Assembly: GCF_021190915.1 (NCBI RefSeq)
Contig: NZ_JAIOAP010000013.1
Span: 62,001-126,000, forward strand
DNA length: 64,000 bases
Reading direction: 5' to 3'
Origin: Cohnella silvisoli
GTDB taxonomy: Bacteria > Bacillota > Bacilli > Paenibacillales > Paenibacillaceae
Positions 32,224 through 42,300 of this stretch are shown here, in pieces. The notes under the pieces were generated by a model. It had not been told where the DNA came from. It ran no database searches and worked only from the letters and a program-made list of their open reading frames with translations. The stretch's first letter is position 1; the number at the start of each line of letters is the position of its first letter. A program made the position numbers and the translations under genes.

Positions 32224-33846
32224 ATGAACAAGCAAATGGTTACAAAACAGGGGGTCTTCTTGCTCGTCTTCATCATGGTTGTAACTCTACTGGCTGCCTG
32301 CTCCGGAAACAAAGAAAAAGAAAGCGAAAAGCCGGGAAATTCAGGGGACTCGGGGAATTCGGCAAGTACACCCGCAGAAACCAAGGGAGAGACGGAAAAA
32401 CCGGTCAAGTTCAGCTATGTAAGACCGGTATGGGGGGCAGCCACCTATACCAAAGGGGGACCTTACGAGAAAGAGCTTTTCAAACAAGGCAACGTGGAAA
32501 TCGACGCGCAGATCATTCCGGTAACCGAATACGATCAGAAAATTATGACCATTATCTCCTCAGGCGATATCCCCGACGTGCTCTGGGCGCTCGGACCTAC
32601 GGACAAGAAATTCAAAGATATGCAGGACCAGGGCGCATTCATGAAAATCAATGACTATTTAGACAAATATCCAGCGGTAAAAGCAGCGGTTCCTCAATCG
32701 GTATGGGATACGCTAACCGACGAAAAAGGGGATATCTACTTTATTCCGAATGTGTCCAACCCGCTTATTCCTATATTCATGTATTACCGGAAGGATATAT
32801 TCGAGAAACTCGGCATTGCCGAACCGAAAACGACCAAGGAATTGGAAGAGGCGCTGGTCAAAATCAAGCAAAGCGACTCCAAGCTGATTCCGTTGACGGC
32901 TCAGGATACGATATGGGGGCTCGGCGCTCTGTCCACCTCATTCGGATTCCCGCATTACGCCTGGGGGCCGGCGAACGGGGAAAATACGGATAATCCGCAA
33001 AAGATTGTTCCTTGGTATTTGACCAAGGGAGGAAAGGACTATTACTTCTATCTTAAAAATCTAAAGACTCGAGGTCTTCTGGACAACGAGTTCTTAATTG
33101 CTAAAAACTGGGATCACGCCAAGCAAAAATTTACGACGGGCAAAGCAGCTGTCCTTGGTATTAACTGGGGATACGGTCCGGAAATCCTTTCCTCGATGAA
33201 GAAAACGAATCCGTCGGCAAAAATCGGCATTCTTCCTCCGCTGGAAGGACCTGACGGTACGATGGGCGGCATACGTCCTTTCGGCGCTTGGGACCGCGGG
33301 ATGTACATTTCTTCGAAAATGAGCGATCCGGACGGCTTCTTCCGCTTTTTGAACTGGACATTGACGGATGGCAGCGATTTAAGAAGATACGGCATCGAGG
33401 GCAAAACCTACAAGGTGGAGGATGGTAAGAAATTGCTTCTGGCGGACGATGATCGGGAAGCGGATTATAAAAACGGCCAGATCGAACCGGTGAGGTTTAT
33501 AAACCCAATGTCAGAAGCGCTAGACTGGGAATCCGAGGAAGCGAAATACAAAGGTGCGGGCGTTGGGGAGTTTTTTGCGGATGCAAAAGCGAAATTCGAT
33601 ACCTACAATCAGGTACAATACCCTGAATACCGCAATCCAACGATCTTTTCTCCGGTCGAAATCGAGAAGGGCGCGCAAATTTATAATGATTATTTACAGA
33701 CGGTTATTGACGGCGCGATCATCAACGACAAAATTACGGAAAAGGATTGGGATGCCGCTATCGACAAATATTTGAAAGCGGGCGGTCAGAATATCGTCGA
33801 TGAAGTGAACGCGCTCCAGAAAAATAAAAATAAACCTAAATATTAA
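32224..33846 (+). CDS. Extracellular solute-binding lipoprotein (LipO/YtcQ type)
   Basis: 540-aa sugar-binding lipoprotein with a lipobox in VTLLAACSGNKEKE, then a Ser/Gly/Thr/Glu-rich linker to about residue 60 and a large binding-protein fold (DVLWALGPTDKKF, DLYFIPNV-like region DIYFIPNVSNPL, MYYRKDIFEKLGIAEPKTTKEL). The long size is typical of the LipO-type binding protein that works with LplB/YtcP permeases. It sits between the permeases and the mannosidases, so it should supply their substrate. Confidence 0.92.
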   Translation: MNKQMVTKQGVFLLVFIMVVTLLAACSGNKEKESEKPGNSGDSGNSASTPAETKGETEKPVKFSYVRPVWGAATYTKGGPYEKELFKQGNVEIDAQIIPVTEYDQKIMTIISSGDIPDVLWALGPTDKKFKDMQDQGAFMKINDYLDKYPAVKAAVPQSVWDTLTDEKGDIYFIPNVSNPLIPIFMYYRKDIFEKLGIAEPKTTKELEEALVKIKQSDSKLIPLTAQDTIWGLGALSTSFGFPHYAWGPANGENTDNPQKIVPWYLTKGGKDYYFYLKNLKTRGLLDNEFLIAKNWDHAKQKFTTGKAAVLGINWGYGPEILSSMKKTNPSAKIGILPPLEGPDGTMGGIRPFGAWDRGMYISSKMSDPDGFFRFLNWTLTDGSDLRRYGIEGKTYKVEDGKKLLLADDDREADYKNGQIEPVRFINPMSEALDWESEEAKYKGAGVGEFFADAKAKFDTYNQVQYPEYRNPTIFSPVEIEKGAQIYNDYLQTVIDGAIINDKITEKDWDAAIDKYLKAGGQNIVDEVNALQKNKNKPKY

Positions 33847-33929
33847 ACGTCGTGAAGGCGGAGGCGGAGCTTTCGTTCTGCCTCCGCCTGCTTATTACAG
33901 ACATACAGAGGATAGGAGGATCCGGAAAG

Positions 33930-36689
33930 ATGACCCGACAGCTGCCCGATAAACAACTTAAACAAATATTCGTCGTCTCCCACACTCACTGGGACAGGGA
34001 GTGGTACCAGGACTTCCAAAGTTACCGGATTCGTCTCGTTTATTTAATGGATGAATTGCTGGATCATTTGCATCGAGATCCGTCTTACCGTCACTTCATG
34101 CTGGACGGACAGACGATTGTCATAAACGATTACTTGGAAATACGTCCGGAACGAGAAGAAGAACTGCGGAATTTTCTGCGGCAAGGCAGACTTGCGGCCG
34201 GGCCTTGGTACGTCATGCCGGATGAATTCCTGGTCGGCGGAGAATCGCTTGTCCGCAATCTGCTTGTCGGCTTTAGACAGGCGAGAAGGATGGGGACGGA
34301 ACCGATGAAATCCGGCTATATGACCGATATATTCGGACATAACAGCCAAATGCCCCAAATTTTCCGCGGATTCGGAATCGACAATGCGGTTTTCTTCCGC
34401 GGGTTTCACGGTAACGGAGATCCTTCGGAATTGTGGTGGGAAGGCGCCGACGGAAGCAGGGTGCTGGGACTGAAGTTGGACGAAGACCGGTCGTACAGCG
34501 ATTTTTACTTTTTCCTGCGTTGGCCGTTTGCGGATCGGGCGTTTCGATATGACGAGGAAGAATTGATCCAGCGGGCGGAAGCTATGATCGCATACAAATC
34601 CGAACGCGTCACGACGGATATCGCGCTCAGCCTCGATGGCTGCGATCATGTCGAGATCGAACCCCGTCTGGGCTGGATGCTTGAACGGCTCAATAACGAG
34701 AAAACCGGCGTGGAATGGAAGCATGGCAAGCTGGAAGATTATGTAGCCGAACTGCACGGCCGGATTGGAAACCTCGAAGTATTCAATGGCGAACAGCGGC
34801 TTCCCGGCTATAACGGCGTCAACAACGCGGTGCTCGCCAATGTTCTTTCATCACGCGTGCATCTCAAACAACTGAACCAAGCCAGTGAAAATTTGTTGAC
34901 CGGATGGGCAGAACCGTGGAGCATATTCGTCTCGCGGGAAGGACGGTCTTATCCGAAGTCGTTTTTGGATCAGGCTTGGAAGCATCTGCTCGAAAACCAT
35001 CCTCATGATTCGATTTGCGGCTGCTCGATTACCCCGGTACACGAAGATATGCTGTATCGCTTTGCCCAGAGCCGTTCCATCGGGGAAAGGATGACAAGCG
35101 AGGCGTTTGCGTTCGTATCCGGTCATGTCGACGAGAAGGCTTTGCACGGGCGTCATGCCGTGGTGGTGTTCAACTCATCGCAGCGGCCGGTCAAAGGTAT
35201 AGTGCAATTGGAGTTGGAACTGCCGGCAAGTTCATTTATTCCGTCCGTATCACCCGAGAGCGGGGGTACGAACTTCAGGCTGCTCGACGCCGAAGGCCGA
35301 GAAGTGCCATTCCAGGTCATAAGTTTAAAGAAAAACAGCATGAAAAGATGGCGCCCCTATCGCGACATTCCCCATGGCGAAGGAGTGGATTGGTTGAATG
35401 TAGCGCTGCAGGCAGATGTTCCGTCATTTGGCTACACCACTTATACCGTCGACATGAACGCGTCCCAGCCGCCGGGCAACAGAGATTACGCCTTTCGCAA
35501 ACTTGCCGAGCCGATTCGTTATATCGGAAGCCAACAGGTTTCTCCGAACGTCTGGGAGAATGGGAAAATTCGTCTGGAGGTCGGCGCAAACGGTACGCTG
35601 CTGCTTCAAGATCTGGATACCGGTTTCGAAACGCGCGGGCTTCTGACTTTCGAAGACGAAGCGGATATCGGAGACGGCTGGAAATATATCGCTCCGATCG
35701 TTAATGAAACGGTACATTCATCGGTTGGCCAAGCGTCCTTATCCATCGTACATGATGGACCTCTCGAAACGTGTCTGCGCATAGCGCTGAGGATTGAATT
35801 GCCGCAAGCGATGGATCCATCGAGAACGCGTCGTTCCGAGGAGCGGATTAGCCTTCCCATAACGACGTTCGTAACGATACGTAACAATGATTCCCTTATT
35901 CGTTGCAGGACGGTCGTGGAGAATGGCGTACGCGACCACCGTTTGAAATTGCTATTTCCAACTGGAGTCGACAGCGATATGTATTATACGGGAACCCCGT
36001 TCGACGTCGTGGAAAGAAGCGTCAAAAAGGCGGATTACAGCCGGCATATGGAAAAAGACAGCGGAGTCGTACCGCACAATGGGCTATTGGCCATTAGAGG
36101 CGAACGGCAAGGATTTGCCGTATACAGCAAAGGCCTGTATGAAGCGCAAATGCGGGACGACCAGACGCGAACCGCCGTGCTGACGCTTTACCGGAGTACG
36201 AGAGACGAAGTGTTAAGCGACGGAGGTGATGGCGGTCAACTGCTGGGAAGGCTTGAATTCGAATACGCTTTCCGCCCGTTCGATGCCGTTGCCGTATCCT
36301 TCGGCGATTTACTGGCGGAGCAGCAACAATTTGCGCTCGGCATTCGCACCATTAACCGCAATCCTGGCCCCGTTGCCTTCGAAACGCTATGCAGAAGGGA
36401 AGCCGATCTTCCCCCGGTTCGTTCCTATCTAAACGTATCCGGAAACGATTTGATCGTCAGCGCCTGCAAAAGGGCGGAAGACGATAGTGAGGCTTGGATT
36501 ATCCGACTGTGGAACAGTGCGGAGTTGGAGACAAACGGAACCATTCAGCTTCCTTATCCGGTACTTCGGGCTGAAAAGGTGGATTTGGATGAACAGACGA
36601 TTGGACCCGTAGAAGCGGTTCAGGGAAATTCATTAAATGTCGCGGCGAAAGCGAAAGAGATCGTGACCTTGAAGCTATGGTTTGCATGA
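33930..36689 (+). CDS. GH38 alpha-mannosidase
   Basis: 919-aa glycoside hydrolase family 38 enzyme, probably cytoplasmic (no signal peptide). The Zn site begins with SHTHWDREW (His18, His20, Asp22), and the nucleophile is Asp133 in TDIFGHNSQMP, which also coordinates Zn. A second His region is HPHDSICGCS. The C-terminal beta domains follow. ATG 33930 is preferred over the more upstream in-frame codon at 33852 because TAGGAGGATCC precedes it. It would remove alpha-linked mannose from imported oligosaccharides. Exact linkage preference cannot be read. Confidence 0.94.
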   Translation: MTRQLPDKQLKQIFVVSHTHWDREWYQDFQSYRIRLVYLMDELLDHLHRDPSYRHFMLDGQTIVINDYLEIRPEREEELRNFLRQGRLAAGPWYVMPDEFLVGGESLVRNLLVGFRQARRMGTEPMKSGYMTDIFGHNSQMPQIFRGFGIDNAVFFRGFHGNGDPSELWWEGADGSRVLGLKLDEDRSYSDFYFFLRWPFADRAFRYDEEELIQRAEAMIAYKSERVTTDIALSLDGCDHVEIEPRLGWMLERLNNEKTGVEWKHGKLEDYVAELHGRIGNLEVFNGEQRLPGYNGVNNAVLANVLSSRVHLKQLNQASENLLTGWAEPWSIFVSREGRSYPKSFLDQAWKHLLENHPHDSICGCSITPVHEDMLYRFAQSRSIGERMTSEAFAFVSGHVDEKALHGRHAVVVFNSSQRPVKGIVQLELELPASSFIPSVSPESGGTNFRLLDAEGREVPFQVISLKKNSMKRWRPYRDIPHGEGVDWLNVALQADVPSFGYTTYTVDMNASQPPGNRDYAFRKLAEPIRYIGSQQVSPNVWENGKIRLEVGANGTLLLQDLDTGFETRGLLTFEDEADIGDGWKYIAPIVNETVHSSVGQASLSIVHDGPLETCLRIALRIELPQAMDPSRTRRSEERISLPITTFVTIRNNDSLIRCRTVVENGVRDHRLKLLFPTGVDSDMYYTGTPFDVVERSVKKADYSRHMEKDSGVVPHNGLLAIRGERQGFAVYSKGLYEAQMRDDQTRTAVLTLYRSTRDEVLSDGGDGGQLLGRLEFEYAFRPFDAVAVSFGDLLAEQQQFALGIRTINRNPGPVAFETLCRREADLPPVRSYLNVSGNDLIVSACKRAEDDSEAWIIRLWNSAELETNGTIQLPYPVLRAEKVDLDEQTIGPVEAVQGNSLNVAAKAKEIVTLKLWFA

Positions 36690-36719
36690 TGACGGGGAAG
36701 GAGTTGTGAAAGTTAACGG

Positions 36720-39296
36720 ATGCGCATCGATCTGAAAACAAATTGGGAGCTGACGGGTTCATACCCGGGGTTCTGGGAATTCGGGCGGAGTATGGAAGTT
36801 AACGTCGAATTGAAAGGCATCGTACCCTGGATTCCCGCGGAAGTGCCGGGAAGCGTGCACTGGGATTTGCACCGGGCGGATTACTTGCCGGACCCGTATT
36901 TCGGCGCTAATGCTCCGTCCTGCGAATGGGTGAACGAGCGGGATTGGCTATACAGAACCACGTTTGCGGCGGATGCGTCATGGAGCGGCAAGCGAATCCG
37001 CCTTATTGTGGAAGGCGTCGATTATTCGGCGAAAGTGCTGTTAAACGGTCTGACAATCGGCAGTCATACGGGCATGTTTACCCCCGGCGTCTTTGACCTG
37101 TCGGGCACACTGCTTATCGGGGAACAAAATACGCTCGTCATCGCTTTGGAACGGTCGCCTGAAGGCGTGGCTCAACTCGGGTATACGAATCGCGTAGATC
37201 ATCTTAAAAGCCGGTTTGGCTACAAGTGGGACTTCTGCCCCCGGCTCGTTCATATCGGATTATGGAAAAAAGTCAGCCTGCAGGTTGCGGAGTGGTGCGT
37301 ATTCGATCATGTCGGCATCGAAACGCATCAGGCTGATCATGGTTCCGGCCTGCTATTGGTGAACGCAGTTGTCGAGAGCGAACGGGCTGGCAAAATCCGG
37401 CTGACGGCCAATGTGACCGATCCGGACGGTCTGAACGCAGGATCCGAATGTTTCGAAGGCGAGGTCGTTCCGGGACTGCAGAAGATCCGGCTGCGGATAC
37501 CGGTTAAGGATGTTCGGCTCTGGTGGCCGAACGGTTATGGCGAACAGCCGCTGTACCGGATTGCGCTGCAGTTGGAGACGGTTGAACCGGCCGGGGACTT
37601 TGTCCTCTCGGATACATACGGCGTCCGCACGGGGTTCCGTACGTTATCGTTCCATGCGAATCCCGGGGCTCATCCGGATGCATTAGCCTATACGGTCGCC
37701 GTGAACGGAGAGCATTTATATGTGAAGGGATGGAACTGGGTTCCCGTTGATCAACTGTACGGAAGAAATCGAGAAGAGTCGCTCAAGCATCTCATTGCTC
37801 TGGCGAAGCGGGCCAACGTCAATATGCTGCGCGTGTGGGGAGGCGGACTGATCGAGCAGCAATTGTTTTACGAGTTGTGCGACGAAGCCGGCATTCTCGT
37901 TTGGCAGGAAATGATGCAGTCCAGCTCCGGGTTCAATAATGAACCTTCTATTTCTCCCGCTTTTCTCCATAACCTCACGCAGACGATGCTGAATGTCATA
38001 CGGGAGAAGCGCCATCATCCGTCGTTGGCAATCTGGTGCGGAGGCAACGAATTGACGGAAGGCGGCCACTTGGACGGCCGGATGCTGCCGTTGACCGACC
38101 GACAGCCGAACCTGCGACTTCTGCGGGACCTAGTTTCCGATCTTGACGATACGCGGCTGTTCTTGCCGACTTCTCCTTCCGGACCTACCTTCTTTCTGGA
38201 CGGGAAGGATGCCGGCAAAGGAATATTATACGATGTGCACGGTCCTTGGAAGTATGCGGGAGTAACCGAACATTACCGGCTTTACAATAGCAGCGACGCG
38301 CTTCTTCACAGCGAATACGGCGGGGACGGTTTTGCTTCGCCGGAAAGCTTAAGCCGCTTTCTTCCGCCGGAACGGTTGAAGCTTGAACAGTCCGGATCGA
38401 TCGATTGGCTGCTGCATGGTTACGAATATTGGAATATGGACGATCAACTTCGAAGCTTGTTCGGCGATTCATTCGATACGCTGGAACGTATGGCCGAAGC
38501 GGCGCAATGGCTTCAAGCGGAAGGAATTCGGTACGCAGTCGAAGCGAATCGGCGAAGGGCTCCCCATTGCAGCGGAAGTTTGCTGTGGCAATTCAATGAA
38601 CCGTATCCGAACGTGTCCTGCACAAGCGCGGTCGATTATTACGGCGATCCGAAGCTGGCATACAGCTGGGTGGCGAAAGCAAACCGCAATTTGCATGCTT
38701 CTCTGCAATATGAGGGAATTTCTTATTTGCTGGGTGAGTATTTCCGAGCGTCGGCGTATCTGACGCGGGATAGTGTCAAAGTGGACTCTGTCCTATTGGA
38801 ATGGAAGGCAAGGAATGCGACGGGCGACCAGATAGGGGAAGGCTCGTTCGTCCTGAAGGAAGTCCGGGTTCCGACGATCTTGGCCGGTGAAATCGAATTT
38901 GCGGTTCCTGCGGGAGGAGATGCTTTTTTCGTGATGCTGAAAGTCGTGGATCCGACTACTCGGCAGGCTTTGGCGGACAACGAATACGCGTTTGCGGTCA
39001 GAAGGGATGACGTAAGGCCGCCGCTCCAATCCTTCCTTCTTATCCCGCAAACGGCGCTCGACTGGAATCTGGAAGAAGTTGGCGGAGGAACAAGGATTAA
39101 CGTAACAAACACGGGAAAAACAACCGCGCTGTGGGTGAGGGTGCGGGCGGTTGAACTCGACGCCCGCTTAGGACCTCCGCCTAATCGGCCGCTGGAGGAC
39201 GGTTTTCTAGTGTTTCCGAGCGAGACGGTGTCGCGGCATATTGAAGGCGTTTTGCCACAGGAGCGAAGTTGGCTCGTTACCGCCCTGAACAGTTGA
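36720..39296 (+). CDS. GH2 beta-mannosidase-like enzyme
   Basis: 858 aa, no signal peptide. An N-terminal sugar-binding domain (VPGSVHWDLHRADYLPDPYFG, typical of beta-mannosidases), an Ig-like GH2 domain and a TIM barrel. The acid/base is Glu444 in IWCGGNELTEG, and the nucleophile is Glu532 in LLHSEYGGDG. The family-typical RVWGGGLIEQ is present. The ATG at 36720 has only a distant AAGGAG (about 16 nt), but the MRIDLKTNWELTGSYPGFW N-terminus fits the family. It follows the GH38 gene by 30 bp; the pair would dismantle a mixed alpha/beta-mannoside such as N-glycan core or a plant mannan. Confidence 0.93.
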   Translation: MRIDLKTNWELTGSYPGFWEFGRSMEVNVELKGIVPWIPAEVPGSVHWDLHRADYLPDPYFGANAPSCEWVNERDWLYRTTFAADASWSGKRIRLIVEGVDYSAKVLLNGLTIGSHTGMFTPGVFDLSGTLLIGEQNTLVIALERSPEGVAQLGYTNRVDHLKSRFGYKWDFCPRLVHIGLWKKVSLQVAEWCVFDHVGIETHQADHGSGLLLVNAVVESERAGKIRLTANVTDPDGLNAGSECFEGEVVPGLQKIRLRIPVKDVRLWWPNGYGEQPLYRIALQLETVEPAGDFVLSDTYGVRTGFRTLSFHANPGAHPDALAYTVAVNGEHLYVKGWNWVPVDQLYGRNREESLKHLIALAKRANVNMLRVWGGGLIEQQLFYELCDEAGILVWQEMMQSSSGFNNEPSISPAFLHNLTQTMLNVIREKRHHPSLAIWCGGNELTEGGHLDGRMLPLTDRQPNLRLLRDLVSDLDDTRLFLPTSPSGPTFFLDGKDAGKGILYDVHGPWKYAGVTEHYRLYNSSDALLHSEYGGDGFASPESLSRFLPPERLKLEQSGSIDWLLHGYEYWNMDDQLRSLFGDSFDTLERMAEAAQWLQAEGIRYAVEANRRRAPHCSGSLLWQFNEPYPNVSCTSAVDYYGDPKLAYSWVAKANRNLHASLQYEGISYLLGEYFRASAYLTRDSVKVDSVLLEWKARNATGDQIGEGSFVLKEVRVPTILAGEIEFAVPAGGDAFFVMLKVVDPTTRQALADNEYAFAVRRDDVRPPLQSFLLIPQTALDWNLEEVGGGTRINVTNTGKTTALWVRVRAVELDARLGPPPNRPLEDGFLVFPSETVSRHIEGVLPQERSWLVTALNS

Positions 39297-39321
39297 ATGT
39301 AAAAGGAGGAATTATTAATTT

Positions 39322-42300
39322 ATGAAACCTATACTTATTTCCTGTCTGCTCGTCGTTTTATTCGTCTTTACTCTTCCCGTATACGCAGGTGCGGCTCCCA
39401 CAGGGAACGGGAGCGTCGTTCGCACTACGTTTCAAACGGGAGTCAGCGGCTCGAATGAAGCATCGCACGTGCTGGCCGATTCCGTTATGGTATATGTCGG
39501 GGGAGCGCCGAATACGATCAGACCAGCCATTGCATCGTGGACAAACAAGGGCTATCAGGTAGATGTGATGATGGCCTTGAATCGGGACATGAAATATTAC
39601 GTGCTCGGCAATTTTGACGGACAGACGCATTATGACGAAATTCAGTCGGATAAAGACGGAAACCGGTTCACGCATCCGACCGATGTGAACGTGCCTTATA
39701 TGGTGCCGACCGAAAACTGGAACGATTACGTGTACGAGTTGTCCCGCATCAGCATTGAAGCGGGCGCTAAGCGCATCGTATTCGAGGAGCCCGACGTATT
39801 TATCAAATCGGGGTATTCCGAAGCATTTAAGAGAGAGTGGCTGGCTTATTACGGGGCACCTTGGGTTGCGCCGAACTCTTCTAAAGATGCGGAATATAAG
39901 GCGCAAAAACTGAATGTATATTTATGTTACCGCGCGATTAAAGAAGTGTCGGAAGAAATCAAACAAAATTACCCCGATGTGGAAGTGGTGATCGCGTCTC
40001 ATACGGGGATCAGTTACCTTATGTATGGCATTACGACATCCAATTACGACTATTACAACATTCCGACGATCGACGGGGTTATCGCCCAAGTATGGAGCGA
40101 CACTGCCCTAGTCCCTGTTCCCTATGCGGGCACAACCGAAAGACGGGTCTTTGAATCCGCTTACATCGATTACTCGTCTTTTGCCAATTTGCAGGTAGGG
40201 AACGATGGCAAACAACTGTATGCGCTGGCCGATCCGAAAGCCGATTCACCGGGGTATGGGTGGTCGGAGTATGAAGAATTTTACAAAACAACTATCGCTG
40301 CGCAGTTGCTGCAACCCCAATTCAAACAATTCGAGGTGGTTCCGTGGTCGGAACGCGGATTCTCGCAGGCGCCGGGTTCATACAAAACGGTGCAAACGAA
40401 CGTGTTCCGCGCTTTGCAGGACATGTACGACAAATCGGCGAGCGTTCAAGCGGGTACGCCGGGAATAGGCGTGCTGTATTCGGATACGATTTCGCAAATG
40501 GCCTCGTCGGGCGACGTTAGTTCATTCTATGGGCCAACGGTTCCGTTGGTGGCTAAAGGGATTCCGATCAAGGTGATCCCGGCGGAGAATTTAACCAAAA
40601 CCGGCGCGCTAGCCGACTTAAAGGTGCTGTTCGTCAGCTATGACGTATGGAAAGCGATTGATGGTAATGGCGTTCAGCAAACGGGCGCTAAAGTGAACCA
40701 AGCGATCCGCGATTGGGTAATTCAGGGCGGCGTGCTCATTTATACGGGCGGATCGGGCGCCAGCGACAGCTTATCCGAATGGTGGCAAGATCAGAACATG
40801 CCATCGCCAAAGCAGGATTTGTGGACGAAGCTGGGTCTGGCTGTAACTAATGAACAAACGTCTACCGGGGACGCTAACGTGGAGCTGCATGCCGCAATAA
40901 GCGGAAGCGGCGTATTCGGCGGCCGCGATGCGATTGCTATTCCCAAGAGATTCACCGTCACATCGGCCGATATCGGCGTTGGAGCCGTTCCGTTATATAC
41001 GGCAAACGGCAAGACGGTCGCTTACGAGCAGCAGATCGGCGGCGGAAAAGCGATCGTGATGGGCGTCACGCCCGCCTACTTCGCATCAAGCCCGACCGCT
41101 TCCCAGCTTGTTCGGGACATCGCCAAATATGCGGTGGAACAGGCCGGGGAGACTTACACGGAAACGAATGTGATGAAAGCGGTACGCGGCCCGTATACGG
41201 TCATTCAAACGTTGGAGCAGCCGGAGCAAATTCAACTTCAGGGATCTTATATCGATCTGTTCGATGACCGGCTGCCCGTAGTCGGCGGCATGACGGAAAT
41301 GCTGGCGGAATCGAGCGCGCTGCTGCTCGACATTTCCGGTAAAGCCGAGATTAAACCGGAAATATTGTTTGCCAGCGGCAATTTGACAGACGTTAGCGAG
41401 ACGGTGAATGAAACCGGCTATACGCTCGCCGGCACCCCGAACTCGCGGGCCAGCGCAAGAATCGGAGCGCCTGTCGGAGTGTATCCGCAGTCGGTAATGG
41501 CGACGGATGCCAACGGAAATCCGGCAACCGTTTCCTGGGAATGGGAGAACGGGTCGCATACTCTGCTAATCCGGCACGATCACCAGAAGCGGGGCGTCAC
41601 TATCGGCGTGCAATGGTCGAATACGCCTGTTGCCGATTCGGTTCCGGTCGATTTCACGGACAAAATGGTTAAAACGAACAATAACAATTTGGATGCGGCA
41701 TACCTGGTGACCAACACTGGCGGGGCGATTCCCGATTTTCGGTATACGGATACGACGGCTGAACTCGTTTACCGATTTGATTTGAATCAATATGCGAAAG
41801 CGCGGGTTTCGCTTGAAGTGGCGAACAATTATATCATCAGCGTATCGCCGGACAATCAGAACTGGACGGAGCTGTTCCGCGCCGATACCAGCGGCGGTAT
41901 TATCACGGATGCCCGAAATAAAGGCATGAAGACGATAGACTTGGCCCAGTATGACAACGGAAGCGGCGAAGTGTACGTCAAGATGGAGAATGCCGATAAA
42001 ACCAAGGGCAACGGACCGGTTATGTACGGTTTCAATCTTAGTTATGAGCAGCGCATCGCGCCGTTTATCGTGCGTTCGAATCTATCACTTGATATTGAGC
42101 CGGGTCAAACGAAATCGCTGCAGCTTGCCATCACGAACCGAGATCCGGAAACCCGAACTGTGGCCATGAACGTATCGCACAGCGTATACGATGTCTTTTC
42201 CTTCAAGACGGGAACGACCGGCGAAACCCAATATCTGTCTGAGAACAGCGGATCAGCATTGACCGGAGACGGAAGCCGATATGCCGATTGGTCGAATTAC

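Noticed and set aside
31935-32654. 239-codon plus-strand frame across permease end and binding protein start
   Set aside because: Overlaps two well-supported genes in another frame; composition is typical of a shadow.
34044-34757. 237-codon minus-strand frame inside the GH38 gene
   Set aside because: Antisense to a catalytically intact mannosidase; no ribosome site seen.
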